A DNA stretch of 64,000 nucleotides, from NCBI GenBank assembly GCA_041490445.1, contig JBGPTF010000008.1, forward strand, positions 101,926 through 165,925. Direction: 5' to 3'. The position numbers were made by a program, and so were the translations under genes. The DNA is from JBGPTF01 sp041490445 (lineage in GTDB: Bacteria; Acidobacteriota; Terriglobia; Acidiferrales; UBA7541). Under the pieces are notes generated by a model that made no database searches, was not told the origin of the DNA, and saw nothing but the letters and a program-made list of their open reading frames with translations. This document shows, piece after piece, positions 9,212 through 17,154 of the stretch; the first letter of the stretch is position 1; each line of letters opens with the position of its first letter.

Positions 9212-10222
9212 TTGAACATTCTTAATCATAAGTTCGAACTGGCCGCCCGCCCCGTGGGCATGCCAAAGCGGAGCGATTGGAAGTACGTGGAAGAACCGGT
9301 CCGCGAACCGAGCGATGGCGAGGTACTGATAAGAATCCTGTACATTTCGCTCGATCCGGCCATGCGCGGCTGGATGAATGAGGGAAGATCATATATCGCC
9401 CCGGTTGGCATCGGCGAGGTCATGCGAGCCTTGGCACTGGGCCGCGTTCTCGCATCCAGGAATTCCAAATTCGCTGTCGGCGATCACGTCTACGGCCTAT
9501 TGGGAGTTCAGGAATTCGCGCTGACGAACGGCTACGGCCTCACCAAAGTTGATCCCTCGGCAGCGCCTCTGCCAGTCTACCTGAGCACGCTCGGAATGCC
9601 CGGCATGACCGCGTATTTCGGCCTGCTCGAGCTCGGCCAGCCCAAGCCGGGCGAGATCGTTGTGGTTTCAGGCGCTGCCGGTGCCGTGGGCACAGTGGTG
9701 GGACAGATAGCCAAAATCAAAGGCTGCCCCGTGGTCGGCATCGCCGGCGGCGCGCAGAAGTGCGACTACGTCGTGAAGGACCTCGGCTTCGATGCCGCCA
9801 TTGATTACAAGGCAGAGGACGTCCGCAAGGCTTTGCAGAAGCACTGCCCGAAAGGCATTGATATTTATTTCGATAACGTGGGTGGCGACATCCTCGATTT
9901 GGTGCTCATTCAGATTGCCCGCGGCGCACGTATCGTCATCTGTGGCGCCATCTCGCAGTACAACAACACCACACCCATCAAAGGCCCGTCCAACTATCTA
10001 TCGCTGCTGGTGAATCGCGCGAGCATGAGAGGCTTTGTAGTCTCTGACTACGCCAGCCGCTATGGCGAGGCCGCGCGCGAGATGGCTGGATGGCTGTCTG
10101 CCGGCAAACTCAAATCGCGCGAAGACATCGTCGAGGGCCTGGAAACGTTCCCGGAAACATTCTTGAAGCTTTTCAAAGGTGAGAATATCGGGAAGCTCGT
10201 GCTCAAAATAGCTGACCCCTAA
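9212..10222 (+). CDS. NADP-dependent medium-chain oxidoreductase (CurA / alkenal reductase-like)
   Basis: A 336-residue zinc-free MDR protein. The N-terminal segment SLDPAMRGWMNE and the cofactor loop SGAAGAVGTVVGQIAKIKGC are typical of leukotriene B4 dehydrogenase/CurA enzymes, which use NADPH to reduce alpha,beta-unsaturated carbonyls. The C-terminal GLETFPETFLKLFKGENIGKLV fits the same family. The TTG at 9212 is taken as the start because GGAGG at 9201-9205 lies about 7 nt upstream. A GTG at 9182 would add ten residues without family similarity. It is divergent from the enoyl-CoA hydratase gene across a 244-bp gap and is probably part of the same catabolic locus. Confidence 0.9.
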   Translation: MNILNHKFELAARPVGMPKRSDWKYVEEPVREPSDGEVLIRILYISLDPAMRGWMNEGRSYIAPVGIGEVMRALALGRVLASRNSKFAVGDHVYGLLGVQEFALTNGYGLTKVDPSAAPLPVYLSTLGMPGMTAYFGLLELGQPKPGEIVVVSGAAGAVGTVVGQIAKIKGCPVVGIAGGAQKCDYVVKDLGFDAAIDYKAEDVRKALQKHCPKGIDIYFDNVGGDILDLVLIQIARGARIVICGAISQYNNTTPIKGPSNYLSLLVNRASMRGFVVSDYASRYGEAAREMAGWLSAGKLKSREDIVEGLETFPETFLKLFKGENIGKLVLKIADP

Positions 10223-10361
10223 CGGACGAACACCTATCCCTACCAAAAACTCTGTGTACGTTGAAGCAGTTGAACTTGCGGAGGCTCGGAAGGTAGGCTG
10301 TCGAAGCCATGTTCACTGCCCTCTTTTCTTTGCTCTCCACCGTACGAAGTTCATTTCGGAC

Positions 10362-10387
10362 TCGCGCCGTCTTGCGCAGCGGCGCGA
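10362..10387 (-). terminator. Possible hairpin terminator of the tRNA-Lys transcript
   Basis: An 8-bp perfect inverted repeat (TCGCGCCG / CGGCGCGA) with a 10-nt loop lies about 29 nt beyond the 3' end of tRNA-Lys on the minus strand. No T-run follows, so intrinsic termination is uncertain. Confidence 0.3.
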
Positions 10388-10415
10388 AGCCTCGCAGAAC
10401 GCCTCCAAGAAATTC

Positions 10416-10490
10416 TGGTAGGGGCGGTGGGGATCGAACCCACGACCTTCGGCTTAAAAGGCCGCTGCTCTACCACTGAGCTACGCCCCT
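10416..10490 (-). tRNA. tRNA-Lys (anticodon TTT)
   Basis: A full cloverleaf can be drawn on the minus strand. The acceptor is AGGGGCG/CGCCCCT, the D stem GCTC/GAGC, the anticodon loop CTTTTAA with anticodon TTT, and the T arm GTGGG-TTCGATC-CCCAC. The discriminator is A and the CCA is encoded. The top pair of the anticodon stem (27-43) is G-A, the only mismatch. The first 29 nt and the upstream promoter are repeated 1.46 kb away at 11919-12007. Confidence 0.95.
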
Positions 10491-10550
10491 GAACGAGTTG
10501 AACGATTCTAGCGTGTGCGGGGGAAGGCCGCAACCGCGCGGAGCGGCGCG
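10462..10550. repeat. Direct repeat copy A: tRNA-Lys 5' half plus promoter
   Basis: An 89-bp segment, 86/89 identical by eye to 11919-12007 in the same orientation. It covers tRNA-Lys nucleotides 1-29, the promoter and about 17 bp beyond the -35 box. This copy belongs to the complete tRNA gene. The two copies bracket a 1.37-kb segment with one coding gene. Confidence 0.9.
10505..10533 (-). promoter_or_regulatory. Sigma70-type promoter of tRNA-Lys
   Basis: On the minus strand, TTGCGG (10528-10533) and TAGAAT (10505-10510) are separated by exactly 17 bp. The expected start point is about 8 nt before the tRNA 5' end. The same arrangement is kept in the second copy at 11962-11990, which supports function. 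Confidence 0.7.
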
Positions 10551-10565
10551 GATCCTGTGACACTC

Positions 10566-11786
10566 TCATTGGTTATTGCAGCGGAAGGGCGGGCATTGTG
10601 ACCACGGGAAGCTGCGAACCAAGTAACGCACAAATTCCATATTTGAACCAAAGTTCTCACCTAATTGGAGCCGGGAATTGATGAGCTTGTTTGATGCGTC
10701 GAAGAAGACTGTCGGGTCGCCGTCATACGTAACAACCGAGTCGCGAATCTCGTTCCCGAGAAAGAAACTGCCATCGAGCATCAGGGCCTGATTGCCTACG
10801 ATGGTATTTCTAATCCAAATTGTTGTGACTCCGTTGGGAGCCACAATCCCTCCGCCAGGCCCAAACTGTAAGGGCACATCCATGATCAGATTGAGCGGGA
10901 TCGGCTTTGGGGGCAGCGGGAACGAGCGCTGCTCGAACTTTATGATCTCGCTGTTTCGAAAAATAGCTACTTGGTCCGGGCCGCCAACAAGATCCGGGTA
11001 CTTCTTGGACGTTTCAGCAGCTATAAACTTGGCGAGTGCTTCAAGGTCGGTTACCTGTAGTGCAACGCCATTGTCGGCAGTTGGCTCTGAGAGTCTCCGG
11101 ATCGCCGGGCTTTGAGGATATGCTTGAGGGTTCTTCATGATCTTGGCACCAACATCGATCATCCCGGCGAGGGCGCATTGCAGACCGTTACGAACGGCAT
11201 TGACTTGGATCTTTTCGCTGATTTGCCAGCCGGTATTTCCGCTCGGCAGGACGTGAGGCGCTGCGTTCAGCCCCAGGGAGCCGATCTTTGGTTTGCCGTC
11301 AGAATCATAGCCAACCAGGAAAAGGCTGAAGGCGAGTTGTGCATCCTTCAGCACCCCGGGATGGCCGACCTCGTCAATGTTAGCAAAGCTCTCAATGTAC
11401 AACCGAAGAAGAAAAGACAGCGCTCTCAGTTTGTGGTCAAATGATAAGTGACCTTTCTTCACCGCCAGTTCATCTCGAAAATCTGAAAGAATCCCCATTA
11501 CGTTCACGTTGAAACGTGGTGCAGAAAACTGAGCGCCTCCGAAGCCCGCGATGGCACAGACCGAATGATCGTCGAGACGAATAAGCTTCTGTGCCTCCTG
11601 AGTGGATCGAGGTTGCCCTGCCGAACGCATGACCGTCTGCTTGCTGTCGGTCAAGACGACCATTCCGTTAGAATTCGCCAAGACGACGTTTATGGTCCCG
11701 CCAATGATCTGGTCTTGGGTTTGAGCGCGCGTAGCAAAGAATGCAAATCCGCCGACGAGAGCGAGAAGGACACCGAAGTAGAACAT
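10566..11786 (-). CDS. Secreted protein with proteasome-like (Ntn-hydrolase) N-terminal region
   Basis: About 406 residues. An N-terminal hydrophobic stretch (FGVLLALVGGFAFFATRA) looks like a signal peptide or anchor. The following segment GTINVVLANSNGMVVLTDSKQT, and later IRLDDHSVCAIAGFGG, resemble the start of proteasome beta-type Ntn-hydrolases: a T-I strand, the D-S/K region and the 'I-D-D...A-I-A-G' strand. Whether a Thr is exposed as nucleophile is not shown. The C-terminal third is unrecognised. The ATG at 11786 has GGGAG 10 nt upstream; a GTG at 11795 would be too close to it. Base composition looks lower in GC than the neighbours, and the gene sits alone between the tRNA-Lys repeats, so acquisition by transfer is likely. 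Confidence 0.6.
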   Translation of the reverse strand: MFYFGVLLALVGGFAFFATRAQTQDQIIGGTINVVLANSNGMVVLTDSKQTVMRSAGQPRSTQEAQKLIRLDDHSVCAIAGFGGAQFSAPRFNVNVMGILSDFRDELAVKKGHLSFDHKLRALSFLLRLYIESFANIDEVGHPGVLKDAQLAFSLFLVGYDSDGKPKIGSLGLNAAPHVLPSGNTGWQISEKIQVNAVRNGLQCALAGMIDVGAKIMKNPQAYPQSPAIRRLSEPTADNGVALQVTDLEALAKFIAAETSKKYPDLVGGPDQVAIFRNSEIIKFEQRSFPLPPKPIPLNLIMDVPLQFGPGGGIVAPNGVTTIWIRNTIVGNQALMLDGSFFLGNEIRDSVVTYDGDPTVFFDASNKLINSRLQLGENFGSNMEFVRYLVRSFPWSQCPPFRCNNQ

Positions 11787-11918
11787 GTTTTTCACAGCTC
11801 CCGCTTTTCCATTGTTTCACCCAGACTAAACCCTAGGGTCTAGTTCAATGTAGTCAAAAGTGTAGTAGCTCAGCGCCTCGCCAAGCCCAACTTAGCCGGG
11901 GTCTTGTCCCCGAACTGT

Positions 11919-11947
11919 CCGCTGCTCTACCACTGAGCTACGCCCCT
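11919..11947 (-). pseudogene. tRNA-Lys 5' fragment (29 nt)
   Basis: On the minus strand it holds the acceptor 5' strand, the D arm and the first bases of the anticodon stem, identical to the intact tRNA-Lys over this stretch. The anticodon loop and 3' half are absent. It is a remnant of recombination within the tRNA gene. Confidence 0.85.
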
Positions 11948-11961
11948 GAACGAGTCGAACG

Positions 11962-11990
11962 ATTCTATCGTGTGCGGGGAAAGGCCGCAA
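11962..11990 (-). promoter_or_regulatory. Orphan copy of tRNA-Lys promoter, pointing at the Ntn-like gene
   Basis: TTGCGG (11985-11990), a 17-bp spacer and TAGAAT (11962-11967) on the minus strand repeat the tRNA promoter. Since the tRNA is truncated here, a transcript would run through the 29-nt tRNA fragment into the leader of the gene starting at 11786, about 170 nt from the predicted start point. Confidence 0.55.
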
Positions 11991-12214
11991 CCGCGCGGAG
12001 CGGCGCGAGACTGCGCGGACGAACGCTCCATCAGCGAACAGCACTCCGACCGGTCAGGCCCCTCCGCAGCGGCCAGGGCGATCGGTCATTGACAGGAGAG
12101 GCGTGGCCGCTGTATGGTCTCGCGCGGATGTGGGGGGTGAAATGGGAAATTCCGATTCGCGCTTAGCCGCGCGCCCCGTGTCGGAGCGAAGCGCCGGAAA
12201 AAGGAGTAGATGCC

Positions 12215-13378
12215 ATGATTAGTGGACGGATTCTTCGCACCATGTTTGTAATTGTCTTCAGTGCCGCTTTCAGTGTTGCGAATGCCACACCGTGCGCTGC
12301 TCAAGGAAAGGTGCGCACCTACTACGTCGCCGCGGAAGAAGTGGATTGGGACTACGCGCCCAGCAGTATCGACCAAATCACCGGCCAGCCGTTCGAAGGG
12401 ATCGCCAAGTCCTACACCGAACGTGGGCCGCACCGCATCGGCAAAGTCTATCGCAAGGCCATCTACCGCGAATATACCGACGCCACGTTTACGAAGCTCA
12501 AGCCGCGCTCCGCGCAGTGGGAGCACGCGGGAATCCTGGGACCGATCCTGCGTGCCGAGGTAGGCGACACGATCAAGGTCGTGTTCAAAAACAATGCGTC
12601 GCGTCCGTACAGCATGCATCCGCACGGCGTTTTCTATCAGAAAGCATCGGAAGGATCGCCGTACAGCGACAGCGTGGCCGACAAGGACAAGGGCGGCGCC
12701 GCCGTGCCACCCGGCGGCACGTTCACGTACATCTGGGAAGTACCGGAACGTGCCGGGCCCGGTCCCAACGACCCCAGTTCGTTGGTGTGGCTTTACCACT
12801 CCCACGTGAGTGAGATGATGGACGTCAACTCAGGGCTGATCGGGGCCCTCATCGTTACGCGCCGCGGCATGGCCCTGCCCGATGGCAAGCCCAAGGACGT
12901 GGACCGCGAATTCGTGACGCTCTTCAACATCTTTGACGAAAACCAGAGCTGGTACCTCGACGACAACATCCAGAAATTCACCGGGGATCCTACAGGCACA
13001 AACAAGGACGAGTTCAACCCCCACGATGCGGAAGGCCGATTCAACATCGTCGGTCCGACGGGCTTCGCCGGGGTGAACCTCAAGTCAACCATCAACGGCT
13101 TGCTATACGGGAACCTCCCCCTGATGACCATGAAGAAGGGCAAGCGCGTGCGCTGGTACCTGCTCGCCATCGGTTTCGGATTCAACTTCCACACGCCACA
13201 CTGGCACGGCAACGTGGTGATGCATGACGGCAGGCGCACCGACGTCATCGCACTCTCGCCGGCGCAGATGGTGACGGTGGATATGATCCCCGACGACCCG
13301 GGCATCTGGCTCTATCACTGTCACGTCAGCGAGCACATGGAAGACGGGATGGTGGCGCGCTACCAGGTGCTGCCGTAG
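12215..13378 (+). CDS. Multicopper oxidase, two-domain type, exported
   Basis: A 387-residue protein with a signal peptide ending near ANATPCAAQ. The four copper motifs are all visible: HPH (135, 137), HSH (195, 197), HTPHWH (326, 329, 331) and HCHVSEHMEDGM (H368, C369, H370, H374, M379). The last carries the type 1 copper Cys and an axial Met. The domain 1 counterpart reads HSH rather than HCH, so only domain 2 keeps a type 1 site. This is expected for small two-cupredoxin oxidases that assemble as trimers. The opening segment YYVAAEEVDWDYAPS recalls ceruloplasmin-like proteins. AAGGAG lies 8 nt before the ATG. The likely role is oxidation of copper, iron or phenolics in the periplasm; the substrate is not deducible. 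Confidence 0.92.
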   Translation: MISGRILRTMFVIVFSAAFSVANATPCAAQGKVRTYYVAAEEVDWDYAPSSIDQITGQPFEGIAKSYTERGPHRIGKVYRKAIYREYTDATFTKLKPRSAQWEHAGILGPILRAEVGDTIKVVFKNNASRPYSMHPHGVFYQKASEGSPYSDSVADKDKGGAAVPPGGTFTYIWEVPERAGPGPNDPSSLVWLYHSHVSEMMDVNSGLIGALIVTRRGMALPDGKPKDVDREFVTLFNIFDENQSWYLDDNIQKFTGDPTGTNKDEFNPHDAEGRFNIVGPTGFAGVNLKSTINGLLYGNLPLMTMKKGKRVRWYLLAIGFGFNFHTPHWHGNVVMHDGRRTDVIALSPAQMVTVDMIPDDPGIWLYHCHVSEHMEDGMVARYQVLP

Positions 13379-13603
13379 GGGGATCCGTCAGCCACTCTGG
13401 GAGCGGCGCATCTCGTCCGCTCAGCGTAGGGAAAAAGGTGAACCGCGCGGGGCGACCACGAGTTTCAGTCCTCGTCTGTGCCGCGCTGGCGGCGGTGCGC
13501 CGAAATCCGAGGTCTCGGGCGCTTCGAAGCGACAGCGGATTGCAGGAGCAGGGACGCTGCACGGCATCCTTCTGCGCCGTGCAACGACCGGAGCAAAGTT
13601 CCT

Positions 13604-13948
13604 TCAGGCCACTCCGGCCCGCGGGCGTTTGCGCTTCCACTTGTAGTCGTGGCGAACCTTGCTCTTGTGTTTCTTGAGCTGCATCTCGAGCTCGGTGAAG
13701 GCCTGCCGGACGCTGGTGCGCGCTTCCGCGGCGCCACCGGTGGCGTGCAGCGTCCCGGTAGGAAGCGAAAGATTCAGTGAAAATGTGAATTCGGATTTCC
13801 TGGGCTGCTTTTCAAAGGACCCGTGAAGCTGGGCAAGGTCCGGGGAATAGCGCTTCAAAAGCTTTTCGATCTTGCCGACCTGCCGGGTGACTTCCACCTC
13901 GACCGCTTGACGCCATTCGTGGTGTTTGCAGGAGACAGAGATTTTCAT
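13604..13948 (-). CDS. Ribosome hibernation-promoting factor-like protein (HPF/RaiA family)
   Basis: A 114-residue protein with the beta-alpha-beta-beta-beta-alpha layout of short HPF/RaiA proteins. It opens with a strand (MKISVSC) and a helix with VEVEVTRQVGKIEKLLKRY. The core strands are FTFSLNLSLPTGTLHATG, followed by the helix VRQAFTELEMQLKKHKSK and a very basic tail. Such proteins bind the 30S decoding region and silence ribosomes in stationary phase. It lacks the long C-terminal dimerisation domain. AAGG is 7 nt upstream of the ATG. It stands alone and converges with the multicopper oxidase across a 225-bp gap with no other gene. Assignment is by pattern, without alignment. Confidence 0.75.
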   Translation of the reverse strand: MKISVSCKHHEWRQAVEVEVTRQVGKIEKLLKRYSPDLAQLHGSFEKQPRKSEFTFSLNLSLPTGTLHATGGAAEARTSVRQAFTELEMQLKKHKSKVRHDYKWKRKRPRAGVA

Positions 13949-14141
13949 GGCAGCACCTTGACTGCGGGGGTCTGGAACAGGCTACTGCGGTTCGCGAAAA
14001 AGAGGCAAGACGCATGAGCTAATCGCACTGGTAGAATACCAACTCGCCTCGCGCGCTGCAACCTGCCGCGGCGCGGCCGGCAATGATTGACAGTCTCGCA
14101 GGGGCCATCATAGGCTGGCCGTTGGCTCTTGAGCGGCAGGT

Positions 14142-15074
14142 ATGGCGAAAAGACGGGCCGCAGCGCGTGTGAAACAAGGGCGGGTGCTCGTCGGCCCGGC
14201 AGGGTGGTCGTACGCCGATTGGGCCGGCATCGTGTACCCCCACCGGCGGCAGCACGATTTCCACGAGGCCACGTATCTCGCCGAGTATTTCGACACTATC
14301 GAGATCAACACATCGTTCTATCAGCCGCTCCGTCCGGCGCTGGCGCGCCAATGGCTCGAGCGCATTGCCGCGAATCCGCGGTTCCTTTTCACCGCTAAGC
14401 TGTGGCAGAAGTTTACGCACGAAGCCGGAGCGACGAAGGAGGACGAAGCGGCCGTCCGGGCAGGTTTTGACGTGCTTCGCGAGGGCGGCAGGCTCGGCGC
14501 CGTGTTGTTGCAATTCCCGTTTTCATTTCACAACACACCCGAAACGCTCGCCCACCTCGAGCGGCTTCTGCAAGCCTTTGCGGACTACCCGCTGGTGGTG
14601 GAAGTGCGCCACGCGTCGTGGAGTCAGAAGCGCTTCTTCCAACTGCTGCACGAGCGCGGCGTCGGCTTCTGCAACATTGACCAGCCGGTCATCGGCCGCT
14701 CGATCGCGCCAACCGAGCGCGCCACCGCCCCGGTCGGATACGTGCGCCTACACGGCCGGCGCTACGACACCTGGTTCAGCGATGATCCTTCGGTGCCCCC
14801 GGAGGAGCGCTACAACTATCTCTATTCGGAGAAGGAACTCGAGCCCTGGGCCGAGCGCGTGAAAAAGGTTTCGGAACATGCGACCGCGACGTTCGTCATC
14901 ACCAACAATCATTACCAGGGAAAAGCCATCGTCAACGCGCTCGAGCTGATTCATTTGCTAACGGGGGAAAAGGTGAAAGTGCCGGAACCGCTGCGGCATC
15001 ACTACCCGCGGCTGGAATCCATCGCGAACGAGCCTTCGCAGGAGCCGCTGCTCTTCCCCGCTCCGCCTCGCTGA
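14142..15074 (+). CDS. DUF72 (YecE-like) protein
   Basis: A 310-residue TIM-barrel-like protein. The family pattern is clear: VGPAGWSYADW near the N-terminus, then YFDTIEINTSFYQPLRP, FLFTAKLWQKFTHE, LGAVLLQFPFSF, VVEVRHASW and VGYVRLHGR. The biochemical role of DUF72 proteins is not established. Local structure gives no hint of a partner: the gene is single, divergent from the HPF-like gene, and followed by the oppositely oriented zinc-ribbon gene. GGCAGG lies just before the ATG but very close to it. Confidence 0.9.
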   Translation: MAKRRAAARVKQGRVLVGPAGWSYADWAGIVYPHRRQHDFHEATYLAEYFDTIEINTSFYQPLRPALARQWLERIAANPRFLFTAKLWQKFTHEAGATKEDEAAVRAGFDVLREGGRLGAVLLQFPFSFHNTPETLAHLERLLQAFADYPLVVEVRHASWSQKRFFQLLHERGVGFCNIDQPVIGRSIAPTERATAPVGYVRLHGRRYDTWFSDDPSVPPEERYNYLYSEKELEPWAERVKKVSEHATATFVITNNHYQGKAIVNALELIHLLTGEKVKVPEPLRHHYPRLESIANEPSQEPLLFPAPPR

Positions 15075-15131
15075 GCCGCACGCACACACGTCCGGCGAAA
15101 TCGCCGGCTTCACACCGAAAAGGAGCGAGAC

Positions 15132-15593
15132 TTATTTCCTGAAGAGGTCTTCGAAGGCCTTGCGTGCGTCGTTGGGCTTCCCGGGTGAGGCGGCTGCGGG
15201 CGCGCTCGGAGCGGCATACGTTACCGGGGAAGTGTCTTTCTCCACGGTCATCCGGAACTCGAAAAACGTGCATTCGTTGCGCGCGTCCTTCTTGGCGATG
15301 CGCTCCGGAATAGGCTGGGTACACTCGAACTGTGCGCCGGAATCGAAATGAACGCATTGTTTGCAGCAGTGCAGCTCCGAACTGCAGCGGGGGCACAGCC
15401 CGTTCTGATCGAACCCCGGCGCGAGCACGGCGCCGCAGTTCGAGCAGCGCGCCCGCATGACGGTGCCCACCATGCGCGGCGTCCGCGGCCCGAGCTGCTC
15501 CTGCCGGGCGGGACGCTGCTCCGCCGGCCGATCCTTCTTTTTCTCTTCCCGGCCCTGGTCGTGATAGCCCTTTTGCTTATACTTCCGCTCCAT
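15132..15593 (-). CDS. Small zinc-ribbon protein of unknown function
   Basis: A 153-residue protein. The first ~45 residues are charged and disordered-looking. A double zinc ribbon follows, with CSNC (near 50), CPRC, then CCKQC and a further Cys pair near ECTQP and ECTFFEF. The C-terminal tail is Ala/Pro-rich and ends in ARKAFEDLFRK, which resembles a short helical binding motif. GGAGG is 5-6 nt before the ATG. No enzyme signature is visible. It may bind nucleic acid or protein through the ribbons, but that is inference only. It converges with the DUF72 gene. Confidence 0.8.
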   Translation of the reverse strand: MERKYKQKGYHDQGREEKKKDRPAEQRPARQEQLGPRTPRMVGTVMRARCSNCGAVLAPGFDQNGLCPRCSSELHCCKQCVHFDSGAQFECTQPIPERIAKKDARNECTFFEFRMTVEKDTSPVTYAAPSAPAAASPGKPNDARKAFEDLFRK

Positions 15594-15747
15594 GAAATCC
15601 TCCGGGGGGATGCCCCATCATAACCTGAATCCCTGCGCACCAAAGGTAAATTGGCGCGTGGTGTGGAATAGTAATGAGATTGTCGGCGTCAGCGAGAATG
15701 CTTTACGACAACGCGGGAGCGACCGCGATCCTACTCGGCCTTTGAGT

Positions 15748-17154
15748 CTACTCTTTCGCCCAGCAACGGGCCAGTCCTTCCGCGGGCAGGTCCGGAACCA
15801 GGAACTTGCGGGGGCGGCCGGCAGCCGACAGAACGGCTTCGGCCGCCAGATAGCCGCTCCGGACCGCGCCTTCCATGGTTGACGGCCAGCCAGTGCGCGT
15901 CCAATCGCCCGCAAGGAAGAGATTGCGAATCGAGACTTGCGCGTCGGGCCGCCACTCGTCGGAGCCCGGCTCGGGCGAAAACGTGGCCGCGACTTCCTTG
16001 ATGACCGTGGCCTTCCGCAACCGGGCATCGCGCGTCGCCGGCAAGACGTCGAGCAGCTCGCTCCGGCAGAGATCGATAATTTCCTGCCGCGAGCGCGACA
16101 CAAGTTCGTATGAGGCGCTGATGACGAGCTGGAGATACTGCCCGTCGGCGAAGCTCGCCGCGCCGTAGAGCAGTGACTTGTTGAAGATCCACTGCACCGT
16201 GTGATCGAGGAGGGTGAGGTACGGCTCTGTCATGACGGCGCGATCAAACCAAAAGTGAACGCCGGTAATCGGGGACGTGCGCAAGCGGCGCAGGTTGGCA
16301 AGAGCCGGCTCCCGCTCGGCCAGCTCCCGCGGCAACATTTCGAGCACGGCACTGGGCGGGACTGCCAGGATGAAGGCATCCGCGCGAACTTCTGAGCCAT
16401 CCTCGAGAACGATCGAGGTCACACAGTCATCGGCGATGCGTAGTTCCCGGATGCCGGTGCGGGTGCGCACCTCCCCGCCCTGCTGCTCAACCGCCTTGCG
16501 GCAGCCGTCGTAGAGGTCGCCAAGCGGAACCGAAGGAATGCCGATGGCAAACGCCCTCCGATTCGCGAGAAACGCCTTCCAGAAAACATCGATGCCATAG
16601 CGAGCGTCGGTTCGGTCAAGCACTTCATCGAGCGCGCTGACGAGAACCACGCGCCAGAATCGCTCAATCGCGCCCGAGGTCTGCCGCTGTCCGCGGAGCC
16701 ACTGCAGCATGGAGATGCCCTGGATTCCGGGCGGCCGGCCGCCCGTCCGAGCAATTAGAAGGAGCGCACGGGCGATGGCTAGCTTGTCGTTCCACGACAA
16801 GGCCGGAAAAAGAAGGAACGACGGCGCCAGGTGAAACGGCGGAGGCAGCGGCGAAGGCTCGATCATAGCGCGGCTGCCGCGCGCATCCGCAAAGTAAAGC
16901 TTCTCATAGAACCGGATTTTGTCTGCCGCGCCGGCGCGCGCGTAGAAATCGGAAAGATTCGTGCAACAGCCGAGCGTGACATGCTGGCAATTGTCCACAT
17001 GGCTGCCGTCGGGCAGCACGTACGAGGTGGCTCGCCCGCCGAGATGGGGACGTTTTTCGAACAGGCGAACGCGGCAGCCGGATTCAGCCAGCGCGACGGC
17101 GGAGGAAAGTCCCGCCAGCCCGCCGCCGATAATGATCACGGATTCGAAGGGCAT
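15748..17154 (-). CDS. hpnE: Hydroxysqualene dehydroxylase HpnE
   Basis: A 468-residue FAD-dependent amine-oxidase/desaturase-fold protein, beginning MPFESVIIIGGGLAGLSS with the dinucleotide motif followed by LFEKRPHLGGRA. In hopanoid producers HpnE reductively removes the hydroxyl of hydroxysqualene to give squalene. The identification rests on the fold plus direct linkage to hpnC and hpnD. The ATG at 17154 is within hpnD, giving an overlap of 71 nt. The open frame extends further upstream but is arginine-rich and not family-like. It is the last gene of the nine-gene minus-strand operon. Carotenoid desaturase relatives would look similar, but the context decides. Confidence 0.93.
   Translation of the reverse strand: MPFESVIIIGGGLAGLSSAVALAESGCRVRLFEKRPHLGGRATSYVLPDGSHVDNCQHVTLGCCTNLSDFYARAGAADKIRFYEKLYFADARGSRAMIEPSPLPPPFHLAPSFLLFPALSWNDKLAIARALLLIARTGGRPPGIQGISMLQWLRGQRQTSGAIERFWRVVLVSALDEVLDRTDARYGIDVFWKAFLANRRAFAIGIPSVPLGDLYDGCRKAVEQQGGEVRTRTGIRELRIADDCVTSIVLEDGSEVRADAFILAVPPSAVLEMLPRELAEREPALANLRRLRTSPITGVHFWFDRAVMTEPYLTLLDHTVQWIFNKSLLYGAASFADGQYLQLVISASYELVSRSRQEIIDLCRSELLDVLPATRDARLRKATVIKEVAATFSPEPGSDEWRPDAQVSIRNLFLAGDWTRTGWPSTMEGAVRSGYLAAEAVLSAAGRPRKFLVPDLPAEGLARCWAKE

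Larger units (their letters stand above)
11919..12007. repeat. Direct repeat copy B: orphan tRNA-Lys 5' half plus promoter
   Basis: Second copy of the 89-bp segment at 10462-10550, with three substitutions visible. The tRNA part breaks off after nucleotide 29, in the 5' strand of the anticodon stem, so this copy cannot give a tRNA. It marks the outer border of the inserted or duplicated 1.4-kb segment. Confidence 0.9.
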
